NCBI GenBank assembly: GCA_021604645.1
Contig: BQJJ01000001.1
Span: 1 to 64,000, forward strand
Direction of reading: 5' to 3'
From: Methyloligella sp.
Lineage (GTDB): Bacteria > Pseudomonadota > Alphaproteobacteria > Rhizobiales > HXMU1428-3
Length of the DNA: 64,000 bases
The notes under the pieces: model-generated
What the model was told of the DNA's origin: nothing
Database searches by the model: none
What the model saw: only the letters and a program-made list of their open reading frames with translations
Shown here: positions 10,093-17,120 of the stretch, piece after piece
How positions within the stretch are numbered: the first letter of the stretch is position 1
Layout: each line of letters starts with the position of its first letter
Position numbers and translations under genes: made by a program

Positions 10093-10494
10093 ATGGGAAA
10101 TCAGTCAATAATTTATGGTTATATTGAAACACTATCATGTGATTACGATTATAACAGTAAAGTCTTGCAAGAATATAACTTTGATGAGGTATATCCATTT
10201 TCAGATATTTTTTCATATACCCAATTTGAGGGCTATCGGGCCTCAATAATTTCTATTGGTGGTTCTTATAAGAGCCTTCACGAGGATTGGGGGGAATGGC
10301 AGATGAAATTTGAAAAATTACTCGGAATGCTTAAGGCTAGTACAGCTAAAATCCAATTAGAAGATGAATTATGTGGTTTTAAATTTGGTTATGCATATGT
10401 AAATCAGCACGGTACTACAATATGGTCTAGGTGGAAAACAGATCAGTCTAACAAGGAATATGAAGAGATTAAAATAGATCTAAATCCAATTTGA
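10093..10494 (+). CDS. Small protein of unknown family, putative orphan immunity 1a
   Basis: A 133-residue acidic, Trp/Tyr-rich cytoplasmic protein with no signal peptide and no recognised motif. It starts 9 bases after orphan toxin tail 1. Its placement and size suggest an immunity protein for that tail. AT-rich base use contrasts with tpsA, consistent with import of the cassette. No function can be named from the sequence. Confidence 0.6.
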   Translation: MGNQSIIYGYIETLSCDYDYNSKVLQEYNFDEVYPFSDIFSYTQFEGYRASIISIGGSYKSLHEDWGEWQMKFEKLLGMLKASTAKIQLEDELCGFKFGYAYVNQHGTTIWSRWKTDQSNKEYEEIKIDLNPI

Positions 10495-10529
10495 ATTACA
10501 GAGACAGAAGAGCTAATTAAGGATTTATA

Positions 10530-10844
10530 ATGTTGAGGGGTTATAATCGCTTAATAAGAGTAATTCAGGAGTTTCGAGATAAAGAAATTAGTTTTCAAGA
10601 ATATACTGGATGGCTTAGAACTACAGCTTTTGGAATAGGTTATGAACTTTCTTATGAGGGTGAGTGGTCCAACAAACTTGATGCATGGCTTGAATTAATA
10701 GAGCATTGTTATCCAGAAGAAGATTGGTATGAATTAGGTTGTTCTTTAGGTAATTTTCTTGAGAATGCAATAATAAACGAGCCTCGCCCGCTAAAACTGC
10801 CGGAAGATGATAGAATTGTCAGAGAACAATTTTCTACTAAATAG
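10530..10844 (+). CDS. Small acidic protein of unknown family, putative orphan immunity 1b
   Basis: A 104-residue acidic protein; the ATG at 10530 follows AAGGA. No signal peptide or membrane segment is seen, and aromatic residues are frequent. It is probably a second immunity gene of the same cassette, or the partner of another lost tail. I do not recognise the family. Confidence 0.6.
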   Translation: MLRGYNRLIRVIQEFRDKEISFQEYTGWLRTTAFGIGYELSYEGEWSNKLDAWLELIEHCYPEEDWYELGCSLGNFLENAIINEPRPLKLPEDDRIVREQFSTK

Positions 10845-10859
10845 CCAAAAGAATAATAA

Positions 10860-10978
10860 CTTTCTTTTGATAAAACATCAATTAAGGCAGCATCGAAAGT
10901 ACCTCTTGGAAAACTATCTGAGAATTGGGTTTTAAAAAACTAGGTGATTTACCAGGCTTTAAGTTTGGATTTAAATAA
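10860..10978 (+). pseudogene. Orphan toxin tail 2 with an A AAA AAC frameshift site
   Basis: The frame open from 10860 reads a tail (KTSIKAASKVPLGKLSENW) and stops at TAG 10941. The preceding bases 10934-10940 are A AAA AAC, a classical -1 slippery heptamer. A -1 shift there continues as KKLGDLPGFKFGFK and stops at TAA 10976, two bases before the next gene. Either one A was lost or the shift is programmed. No start codon is present, so the tail is an orphan in any case. Confidence 0.5.
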
Positions 10979-10980
10979 TA

Positions 10981-11334
10981 ATGTTTGAAGATACCATGTC
11001 TGAACATATTGATTGGTTGATTAAAAAAGATCATACAATTGATGTTTTAAATATGCTTCTTGGAGAAAATGAATATGCTGATCCTGAGGCTTTTGAAAAA
11101 TTAGATGTTCACTCACTCCACTTAAGAAGAATGGCTATTAGGCATTTAGAATTCCTTGTGAACTTTGGTTTTAAAAAAGAAACACAAAAACAAGATGGAA
11201 AACTTTATTCTACCTATCCAGAATATTTTAATGCTTGGAAATTAGCTGGGTGTCCTGGAATTTCATTAGCTTTATTAGAGCAGCTCAGAATTGATAAGAC
11301 TGAAAACTTTTTAAGTAATGACAAAAAAATATGA
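10981..11334 (+). CDS. Small protein of unknown family, putative orphan immunity 2
   Basis: A 117-residue cytoplasmic protein beginning 2 bases after the (frameshift-corrected) end of toxin tail 2. It is acidic at the N-terminus and mostly helical in appearance, with no recognised motif. Tight spacing to the tail is the reason to call it an immunity candidate. Its downstream flank is a RAYT element. Confidence 0.6.
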   Translation: MFEDTMSEHIDWLIKKDHTIDVLNMLLGENEYADPEAFEKLDVHSLHLRRMAIRHLEFLVNFGFKKETQKQDGKLYSTYPEYFNAWKLAGCPGISLALLEQLRIDKTENFLSNDKKI

Positions 11335-11362
11335 ACAATATATTTCTCTAGTTAAAGATCCT

Positions 11363-12170
11363 AATTACGGTGACAGTTTACTTAATTACGGTGACAGTTT
11401 ACTTATGAATTACGGTGACAGTTTACTTAATTCATATTTTCTACTAACCTTTGTCCATGGCTCGTCTTCCTCGCATAGTTGTTCCAGGTCACCCTCATCA
11501 TGTTACCCAACGTGGCAATCGTCGTGAACAAACCTTTTTTGTAGATGATGACTATGCTCTTTATCGTCATTTAATTAGTGAGGCAGCCGAAAAAGCTCGA
11601 GCTGAGGTTTGGTGTTATTGTCTTATGCCGAACCATGTACATATTATCATTGTCCCTCAAAATAAAGATGGTTTGCGCCGCACTTTTGCGGATGCGCATC
11701 GGCGCTATACAGGAGCGATCAATTCGCGACTACGAGTAACCGGGCATTTATGGCAAGGGAGGTTTGGCTCTGTTGTTATGGATGAAGAACATCTTGCTAA
11801 TGCAGTGCGTTATGTTTCTCTAAATCCTGTTCGTGCCGGATTGGTTGAAAAGGCTGAAGAGTGGCCATGGTCGAGTGTTGTTGCGCATTTATCTAAAAAA
11901 GATGATGGGCTTGTTAAAGTTGCACCCGTATTAGAACGATACGGTGACTTTAGAAAGTTTCTAGGTGGGGAAAGTGAGGTTGTCAGTGAATATAAACGTC
12001 TTCGTCAATCAGAGACAACAGGTCGGCCTTTAGGAAATGATGAATGGCTTGAAAAGCTAGAAGCAATTACAGGTAAACAATTAAAACCTTTAAAACGAGG
12101 TCCAAAAAAATCTGGAGATAAGTAAACTGTCACCGTAATTTTAAACTGTCACCGTAATTTCACCGTAATT
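11363..12170 (+). mobile_element. RAYT element 1 with terminal AATTACGG repeats
   Basis: Left end: three direct copies of AATTACGGTGACAGTTTA (11363-11380, 11384-11401, 11408-11425). Right end: two inverted copies, TAAACTGTCACCGTAATT, at 12123-12140 and 12142-12159, then a partial copy to 12170. The first right copy starts within the transposase stop codon. The ends enclose a single transposase gene. Boundaries are set by the repeats; no target duplication was identified. Confidence 0.75.
11457..12125 (+). CDS. REP-associated tyrosine transposase (RAYT, Y1/IS200-like)
   Basis: A 222-residue single-strand DNA transposase of the TnpA-REP type, predicted to cut and join hairpin-bearing DNA. The HUH metal motif is seen as NHVHIII, and the family N-terminus (HHVTQRGNRRE) and the SLNPVRAGLV / EWPWSS segment are clear. 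The ATG at 11457 begins MARLPR, preferred over an in-frame TTG two codons earlier. The gene is intact and flanked by AATTACGG repeats that can fold and are its likely substrate. About 60% similar by eye to the second copy at 15011, so the two are not a recent duplicate. Confidence 0.92.
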   Translation: MARLPRIVVPGHPHHVTQRGNRREQTFFVDDDYALYRHLISEAAEKARAEVWCYCLMPNHVHIIIVPQNKDGLRRTFADAHRRYTGAINSRLRVTGHLWQGRFGSVVMDEEHLANAVRYVSLNPVRAGLVEKAEEWPWSSVVAHLSKKDDGLVKVAPVLERYGDFRKFLGGESEVVSEYKRLRQSETTGRPLGNDEWLEKLEAITGKQLKPLKRGPKKSGDK

Positions 12171-12715
12171 CAAGTGGTCCACCAGGATGGGTTGTAGGTG
12201 CAGCGATTGTTGTTGTTGGAGGGGCGGTCATTTGCCTCCAAACAGATTGTCTATCTGGTGTATCAGATGCAATTGGATCACTTCTTAATAGCCAGAGTAA
12301 TAGTGGGGATGGTAATGATAACTCTGTTAATCAGAATATAGGTGTAAATACGACCCCAGGAAACCCTGACCCTAATAATGATAATGATGACGATGGTTCA
12401 TCAGAAAGAACTGGGGCCGAGTCTCTTCCAAGTTTAAAAGGAAAATCTCCGAGTGAAGCAAGAAAAGCCCTTTCGGATGCAGGTTTTAAACAAAGAGGAG
12501 TTCGCACAAATAATGGGTGGGAAACTTTTAAACATTCAGATGGATCTAGAGTTGATATTGGTCCTGGAGGACGTGTTGTTAGAACACAAGCTCCTAAATA
12601 TGGTAATAATGGAGCAAGAATAAATAAAGGGCAGAGAGTAGATAGCAATGGTAAGGAAATTCCACGAAATTTACCTCATGATCAGCATCCTCCTGAAACA
12701 TTAAGTGGTTGGTAA
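12158..12715 (+). pseudogene. Orphan toxin tail 3 (possible polymorphic toxin type 24)
   Basis: A 185-codon frame, open from the edge of RAYT element 1 to TAA 12713, with no start of its own. It begins with a Gly/Val hydrophobic segment, then an Asn/Asp-rich linker, then a compact basic domain with LPSLKGKSPSEARKAL, YxHSDGSRVDIGPGGRVVR-like phrases and a final HDQHPPET. This order and wording recall the Ntox24-type toxins, recalled from memory. The RAYT insertion appears to have cut it from its upstream TpsA part. Confidence 0.55.
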
Positions 12716-12717
12716 AA

Positions 12718-13041
12718 ATGTTAGATAATATTGAGACATATTTGTTTAAAGACGATGGGCAGCATGGTCTTATAAAATTAGTGATGACAGCTGATGTTTT
12801 AGAAATAACTATTGCGCCTTGGGATGATGAAAAAAAAGCTAAAGTATGTAGTTTCGATAAATTTAAATTATCTTACATAAGCACTGAAGAAGATGATTTG
12901 GAAGAATTTGCTTTTCCATGGGATATAATTGCTGTTGACGCCAAAATGGTCAAAAAAGGAAAATGGCATTTTTGTATCCATTGCGCTTCAGTAGAAATTA
13001 CCTTTTTTTCAGAATGGCCGCAGTTAACACAACCTTATTAA
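12718..13041 (+). CDS. Small protein of unknown family, putative orphan immunity 3a
   Basis: A 107-residue acidic protein whose ATG (12718) is 2 bases after the stop of toxin tail 3; an in-frame TTG at 12709 overlaps the tail and is less likely. It has no signal peptide. The tight spacing mirrors CDI toxin/immunity pairs and is the main evidence for an immunity role. Confidence 0.6.
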   Translation: MLDNIETYLFKDDGQHGLIKLVMTADVLEITIAPWDDEKKAKVCSFDKFKLSYISTEEDDLEEFAFPWDIIAVDAKMVKKGKWHFCIHCASVEITFFSEWPQLTQPY

Positions 13042-13063
13042 ATTATAGTTGTTGTTGAACTTG

Positions 13064-13549
13064 ATGTTTATGAAAGCTTTTATGATTAAGTTTCAGGCAG
13101 AAAAAGCGATAAAATTTCTAAATGAGAAATTAAAGCTACCAGTTACAGGTGTAGAGCAGGACTGGGATTTAGAATTGTCAGATAGCGATCGATTGGTAGA
13201 GTTTTTATCTTTCTATGAAAATCAGAGATTAGATGCTGACACAAAATTTGCTTTGATGTCTCTTATAATTGCTTCCTATGAGAATGTAGAAAGTGATACG
13301 AATTACATAGAAAATAATAATAATCCGTTATGGGAGAGAATTTGCGCCATTCTTCAGAATGACAAAAAGATACACGAGCATACAATCCACTCCTGGTGTT
13401 ATTGGGATTATGAAAATAGAGAGGATGCTTCTCTTGTTTCTTCAAAGATGAGGGCCTTCTTTTTGCAAAATTCAAATCAATTTATATCACCTGAAGATTT
13501 TCTTAAAATTCAGAATATCGAAGATTGTCAGACGGTTTACTATTGGTAA
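13064..13549 (+). CDS. Small protein of unknown family, putative orphan immunity 3b
   Basis: About 161 residues; candidate ATG starts at 13064, 13070 and 13082 lie close together and none has a strong ribosome site. Phrases such as SDSDRLVEFLSFYENQ and a Cys/Trp-containing C-terminus (HSWCYWDYEN) are visible, but I recognise no family. It follows immunity 3a and ends just before an IS scrap, so the neighbouring toxin tail may have been lost. Confidence 0.55.
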   Translation: MFMKAFMIKFQAEKAIKFLNEKLKLPVTGVEQDWDLELSDSDRLVEFLSFYENQRLDADTKFALMSLIIASYENVESDTNYIENNNNPLWERICAILQNDKKIHEHTIHSWCYWDYENREDASLVSSKMRAFFLQNSNQFISPEDFLKIQNIEDCQTVYYW

Positions 13550-13554
13550 TTATT

Positions 13555-13680
13555 AATTACGGTGAATTACGGCAACTATATTAATTCAAGCTGATTTTGG
13601 TTGATATTTTTCTCCCGATTTTATCATTGCATTGAGGATTGTGAGGAGTTTTCTAGCAACGGCGCAGATAGCGCGTTGAA
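13555..13680 (-). pseudogene. IS110-like transposase 3' remnant
   Basis: On the minus strand the frame reads RAICAVARKLLTILNAMIKS and ends at TGA 13592-13590 (tail YQPKSA). This is the typical C-terminal end of IS110/IS116/IS902 transposases. Only the last ~30 codons remain. On one side it borders AATTACGGCAACTATA-type repeats; on the other it fuses to a piece of tpsA. A shorter homologous scrap lies at 16825-16897. Confidence 0.6.
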
Positions 13681-13707
13681 GCAGATCGTATCATCGCCAC
13701 CGTTGGG
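13668..13707 (+). pseudogene. Tiny tpsA-like fragment a
   Basis: About 40 bases (GCGTTGAAGCAGATCG... CACCGTTGGG) nearly identical to 16938-16977 within the larger fragment c. It corresponds to TpsA sequence around 7530-7575. It is cut directly by a RAYT-type left end at 13708. Confidence 0.6.
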
Positions 13708-13733
13708 AATTACGGTGCCAGTAACCGAAATAG
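13708..13733 (+). repeat. Solo RAYT left end
   Basis: AATTACGGTGCCAGTAACCG followed by AAATAG matches the left end of RAYT element 2 (14969) and of the truncated copy at 17121. No transposase follows it; a tpsA fragment does. Confidence 0.7.
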
Positions 13734-13775
13734 GACCAGCCCAACAAGAATGCCAGATGCTTTAAGTCAGACTTA

Positions 13776-14103
13776 AAAGGCAAAGGCGAGTTTGCCTGGG
13801 TGCAAGAGCAATCAGGACTAGTTGCAGAAAATGAAGTCGACGTCACCGTTGGCGGAAACACAGACCTTAAAGCAGGAATTATAGCGTCAAAATCAAAAGA
13901 CTTGAGCCTTGATACAGGCACTCTGACCTTCAGCGACCTTCTAGACAAAGATAAATCCAAAAACATTGGCGGAGGTATCTCCATCGGCGGGCCCCTAAGC
14001 GGCGGCGGTGATAAAAGCGCCGGTAAAACCAACCCCGGCGACCTAAACTTCACCATCGAAGGCCAAATAAGGCGTCACAAGAGCGACTGTTGGTGAAGGT
14101 GAA
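13776..14103 (+). pseudogene. tpsA-like fragment b
   Basis: Matches tpsA 7834-8165 in order: WVQEQSGLV, then DVTVG.NTDLK.GIIASKSK, then the TGTLTFSDL.DKDKSKNIGG segment and the GGPLSGGG Gly-rich linker. Near the end about 20 bases present in tpsA are missing, which shifts the frame, and it runs out at the RAYT right end. It is a remnant of a second, diverged tpsA allele or of an imported cassette's homology arm. Confidence 0.8.
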
Positions 14104-14111
14104 ATAAAAAT

Positions 14112-14143
14112 AATTACGAATTACGGTTACTGTCACCGTAATT
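14112..14143 (-). repeat. Solo RAYT right end with 9-bp hairpin
   Basis: AATTACGGT (14119-14127), loop TACTGTC, ACCGTAATT (14135-14143), preceded by a direct AATTAC. It is the same as the right end of RAYT element 2 (15675-15706). With the left end at 13708 it brackets tpsA fragment b. Confidence 0.7.
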
Positions 14144-14324
14144 TTATTTTTCTGTTGAAAGAACAATGTGCTCGGCTTGTTTTGCTGGGTTCAATCCGAA
14201 AAATCCTGGTGCTGGCCCAGGAGTAATACATCAACTATCCACACATTATCCTAATTTAAAAATTATTATTAATGATCCTGTTCGGGGTATTGTTAAGGTG
14301 CAAAATGGATTACTATTAGACTAG
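14144..14324 (+). pseudogene. Orphan toxin tail 4, deaminase-like C-terminus
   Basis: A frame open from the repeat to TAG 14322 reads VERTMCSACFAGFNP, then VIHQLSTHYPNLKIIIND. The '[S/V]E..xCxxC' followed by a helix and a 'YPNxxI' strand is the layout of the second half of cytidine-deaminase-fold toxins (YwqJ/SCP1.201-like). The first half with the His-Glu motif is missing, so it is inactive as it stands. An ATG at 14166 exists but without a clear ribosome site. Confidence 0.5.
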
Positions 14325-14342
14325 TATTTAAAGGTTTTTTAT

Positions 14343-14903
14343 ATGGTAGATAAAGCGCTATTGAACAGAATGGATAAGTTCGAGGTTTCAGGATTTGAAA
14401 AAGTTAAGCTGAGAAAAGATTTTTTTCTGCTTTTACTAAATTTGACAAAGTGGATTAACTCAAGAATAACTTGGAATAATGAAAAATTGAAATTTGCAAA
14501 TTCTGTTCTTGAAGATCTAGAAGCAGCTCTAAATAATAATCAGATAAGTGCTGAATACTTTTGTGGAGATTATGCTGATAACGTGTATGAAATATACGGA
14601 AATTATGATCATAATTATGAGCGTTTAACAGTTGAAGAAAACGCTGTTTTAGTATGGGGCTATGTCTTTGAAATATGCCGAAATCTTGTTGCTTTACATG
14701 ACATTGAAGCAGGAAAGGATAGCTCCATATACATGGATGGTGAATTTAATTTGAAATGGATGCTTCCATTAATCGAAGCAGTATCTCGTACAAAACTAGT
14801 AACAGAAGAATCGGTTCAAGAATATTTTGACAAATTTATTTCGTCAAAAGAAGATACTCTCTTGGATCTTAATAATTACAATGCTATTTTAGAATTACGG
14901 TAA
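14343..14903 (+). CDS. Protein of unknown family, putative orphan immunity 4
   Basis: A 186-residue, largely helical, acidic protein starting 18 bases after toxin tail 4, so an immunity role is inferred. Its final codons (ELR then TAA) lie within an AATTACGG repeat at 14893-14900, so the natural C-terminus was probably replaced by the repeat. No family is recognised. Confidence 0.6.
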   Translation: MVDKALLNRMDKFEVSGFEKVKLRKDFFLLLLNLTKWINSRITWNNEKLKFANSVLEDLEAALNNNQISAEYFCGDYADNVYEIYGNYDHNYERLTVEENAVLVWGYVFEICRNLVALHDIEAGKDSSIYMDGEFNLKWMLPLIEAVSRTKLVTEESVQEYFDKFISSKEDTLLDLNNYNAILELR

Positions 14904-14922
14904 TGGTATGGACGCCTCTAGG

Positions 14923-15706
14923 AATTACGGCAACTATATTAACTCATGCTTCTAAATTACGGTGACTAAATTACGGTGACAGTAACTGAAATAGAAGTTA
15001 ATCTACTCTGATGGCTCGTCTTTCACGTCTAGTAGTTCCTGATCACCCACACCATATAACACAGCGGGGCAACCGCCGTGAGCAGGTTTTCTTTAGCCAA
15101 GCTGATTATGAAGCTTATTTAGATTTTTTACGAGATGCTTTGATCGTTTCCCAAGCTGAAGTTTGGGCTTGGTGTTTAATGCCGAACCATGTTCATTTGA
15201 TCGTAACACCAAAAGATCAAGATGGTTTAAGAAAAACAGTTGCTAATACACATCGACGTTATGCTGCGCGGATTAATCAACGAAATAAGTGGACGGGCCA
15301 TCTTTGGCAGGGGCGGTATGGTTCTGTAGTAATGGACGAAGCACATCTTTACAATGCATTTGCTTATGTTCTTCTTAATCCAGTTCGAGCAAAATTAGTG
15401 AAGCGTGCTCAAGATTGGCAATGGTCGAGTATTCATGCGCATTTAGATGGCATGGATGATGGCATAACGACTATAAAAGCCGCTGCAGACCGGATCCTTA
15501 ATTTCAAAACTTTTCTTAAAGCCAAGTTTGATGATGAAAGCTTCCAGGCCTTACGCGGAAGTGAGTGCACTGGGCGGCCAATCGGCGACGATAAATTTAT
15601 AGAAAACTTAGAACGAGACTTTGACCGCAAACTAAAACCACAGAAAAGAGGACCAAAGGTTGTAAAAGAAAAATAATTACGAATTACGGTTACTGTCACC
15701 GTAATT
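14923..15706 (+). mobile_element. RAYT element 2
   Basis: Left end has AATTACGG copies at 14923, 14955 and 14969 (the last reading AATTACGGTGACAGTAAC). Right end is AATTAC + AATTACGGT-loop-ACCGTAATT at 15675-15706, which overlaps the transposase stop. A further copy at 14893 may be the true left border. It encloses one transposase gene and separates orphan cassettes 4 and 5. Confidence 0.75.
15011..15676 (+). CDS. REP-associated tyrosine transposase (RAYT), second copy
   Basis: A 221-residue Y1 HUH transposase with NHVHLIV, the HHITQRGNRRE N-terminus and a LNPVRAKLV segment. The ATG at 15011 aligns exactly with the start of the first copy. Intact. A third copy truncated after 24 codons lies at 17163. 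Shared terminal hairpins with the solo ends at 13708 and 14112 suggest that this enzyme, rather than the first, acts on those. Confidence 0.92.
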   Translation: MARLSRLVVPDHPHHITQRGNRREQVFFSQADYEAYLDFLRDALIVSQAEVWAWCLMPNHVHLIVTPKDQDGLRKTVANTHRRYAARINQRNKWTGHLWQGRYGSVVMDEAHLYNAFAYVLLNPVRAKLVKRAQDWQWSSIHAHLDGMDDGITTIKAAADRILNFKTFLKAKFDDESFQALRGSECTGRPIGDDKFIENLERDFDRKLKPQKRGPKVVKEK

Positions 15707-15707
15707 T

Positions 15708-15956
15708 CTTCCACTGCAATATGTTCAATCTGCACAACGATTTGTTTTAAATCCTCCAAAAGGAACATTTACAAGAAAGTTGCCTTCTGGTGATACTGCC
15801 TATTATAATCCATTTACTAATACCCTTGCCATACGTAATTCCAACGGACAACCCAGAACAATGTATAGACCAGCTCCTAAATCTCCAACTAACCCCAGAG
15901 GATATAATACGAATAGATTTAAAAATGCTACGGAGTTATTTTATGGATTACGGTAA
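15708..15956 (+). pseudogene. Orphan toxin tail 5
   Basis: A frame open from the end of RAYT element 2 to TAA 15954, with no start. It contains RKLPSGDTAYYNPFTNTLAI, then GQPRTMYRP and ends FYGLR. The phrase 'YNP.TNT.A.....G.P.TM[YF]RP' recurs in tail 6, and I recall it from C-termini of FHA-type toxins, but I cannot name the activity. The RAYT element cut it from its upstream part. Confidence 0.55.
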
Positions 15957-16272
15957 AGGGTTTTATTGTCGTATATGTGGTTATTTTGACAAGGAAGAAC
16001 CACCTTGGGGAGAAGATGGTGAAACCCCAAATCATGAGATGTGTGTTTGTTGTGGTATTGAGTTTGGATTGGAAGATATCGGGGGACTTGAGCACATCAT
16101 ATCAATTAGAGAACATTGGCTCACAAAGATGAAGGGTAAGTGGCAAAGTAGTTTTTTTGGTCCCCCTGAAGATTGGGATTTAGAACAGCAGTTAAAGCAA
16201 ATCCCCAAAGAATTTCAGGGGCCAGATGATTTAAAAATATATGCACAATTGAAAGCAAAAAAATCGCGATAG
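15943..16272 (+). CDS. Cys-rich small protein, putative orphan immunity 5
   Basis: A 109-residue protein whose ATG at 15943 overlaps the last codons of toxin tail 5 by 14 bases, the same arrangement as tpsA/9587. It has CRICGYF and CVCCGIEFG, a likely zinc-binding pair of CxxC motifs, then EHW, and a GPPEDWDLEQQL segment. It is homologous to the gene at 16478. In-frame sequence continues upstream to 15790, but that region encodes the toxin tail in another frame. Confidence 0.7.
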   Translation: MDYGKGFYCRICGYFDKEEPPWGEDGETPNHEMCVCCGIEFGLEDIGGLEHIISIREHWLTKMKGKWQSSFFGPPEDWDLEQQLKQIPKEFQGPDDLKIYAQLKAKKSR

Positions 16273-16298
16273 AGGTTTGTCATACATCCGAATTAAAT
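16168..16298 (+). repeat. 131-bp direct repeat, copy 1
   Basis: Covers the 3' end of immunity 5 and its downstream bases. The second copy is at 16697-16827, offset 529 bp, with only a few substitutions. It marks the recombination point between cassettes 5 and 6. Confidence 0.85.
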
Positions 16299-16463
16299 GG
16301 CGAAATTGTAATTTATCATACTATTACAAATACATTTGCAGTAAGATTACCAAATGGAATTCCCAAAACGATGTTTCGCCCTAATCCAAATATCCATGGA
16401 AGACGCAATAACCTTGATTATTTTAAGAATGAATTACGTGGTGGCACTTTTAGATATAAATAA
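16272..16463 (+). pseudogene. Orphan toxin tail 6
   Basis: A frame ending at TAA 16461 reads IYHTITNTFAVRLPNGIPKT then MFRPNPNIHGRRNNLDYF. It is the same domain end as tail 5. It begins inside the duplicated 3' part of the preceding immunity gene, so it arose by tandem cassette duplication or replacement. Confidence 0.55.
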
Positions 16464-16477
16464 CAGAGTTTAACAAA

Positions 16478-16801
16478 TTGACATCCGATTTAAATAAATG
16501 CCGTGTTTGTGGTTTCATGTACGATGAATTTTATCCTTGGGGTATTGATGGTAAGTATTCATCTCATGAAATTTGTGATTGTTGCTCTGTTCAATTTGGA
16601 TATGAGGACTCCACTAAATTTTCTGTGCTTCAATATAGAGAACACTGGTTAATAAATATGCAGGGGGAATGGCAGAGTGCTTTTGTTTCTCCCCCCGAAG
16701 ATTGGGATTTAGAACAGCAGTTAAAGCAAATCCCCAAAGAATTTCAGGGGCCAGATGATTTAAAAATATATTCACAATTGAAAGCAAAAAAATCGCAATA
16801 G
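16478..16801 (+). CDS. Cys-rich small protein, putative orphan immunity 6
   Basis: A 107-residue homologue of the gene at 15943. N-terminal halves differ (CRVCGFMYDEF, CDCCSVQFG), while the last ~40 codons are almost identical. No ATG precedes the CxxC motif, so a TTG at 16478 is the likely start; weak initiation or decay is possible. It follows toxin tail 6 by 14 bases. Confidence 0.6.
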   Translation: MTSDLNKCRVCGFMYDEFYPWGIDGKYSSHEICDCCSVQFGYEDSTKFSVLQYREHWLINMQGEWQSAFVSPPEDWDLEQQLKQIPKEFQGPDDLKIYSQLKAKKSQ

Positions 16802-16827
16802 AGGTTTGTCATAAATCCGAATTAAAT
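16697..16827 (+). repeat. 131-bp direct repeat, copy 2
   Basis: Covers the 3' end of immunity 6 and continues into an AATTACGG repeat at 16825. Confidence 0.85.
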
Positions 16828-16897
16828 TACGGCAACTATATTAAATCAAAGCTGTTGAGGTTTATATTTTTGTCCTGATTTTATCATTACATTGAGG
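16825..16897 (-). pseudogene. Second IS110-like 3' scrap
   Basis: On the minus strand it reads [16 protein letters not shown] then stop; the last ~16 codons of a transposase like the one at 13555. A 73-bp match links 13565-13637 and 16825-16897, beginning in both with AATTACGGCAACTATATTAA. In both places a tpsA fragment follows. Confidence 0.55.
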
Positions 16898-17120
16898 CAA
16901 AGCTCAAATCTGGCCGCGATACAGTGTTAGAAGGCGCGCGCGTTGAAGCAGATCGCATCATCGCCACCGTTGGGCGAGATCTCACCATCGAGAGCTTGCA
17001 AAACACCAGTAAGTTTAAATCAAGCTCTAAGGGGGCGTCTTTTGGGCTGTCAAAAGATCTGGGCGGCATCTCCTCCGGCGTCAATATCACACCGGATAAT
17101 CTTCTTGATCATGCACTTGG
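16898..17120 (+). pseudogene. tpsA-like fragment c
   Basis: Reads [20 protein letters not shown], then [20 protein letters not shown] and [15 protein letters not shown]. It matches tpsA 7490-7715. It is interrupted at 17121 by a RAYT left end. Together with fragments a and b it shows that at least one further tpsA copy existed here. Confidence 0.8.

Noticed and set aside
11318-11527. Small ORF across the RAYT left end
   Set aside because: It is only a reading of the AATTACGG repeats plus the transposase start in another frame.
15790-15942. Longer version of immunity 5 starting at 15790
   Set aside because: This part overlaps toxin tail 5, has no family similarity to the homologue at 16478, and a good ATG exists at 15943.
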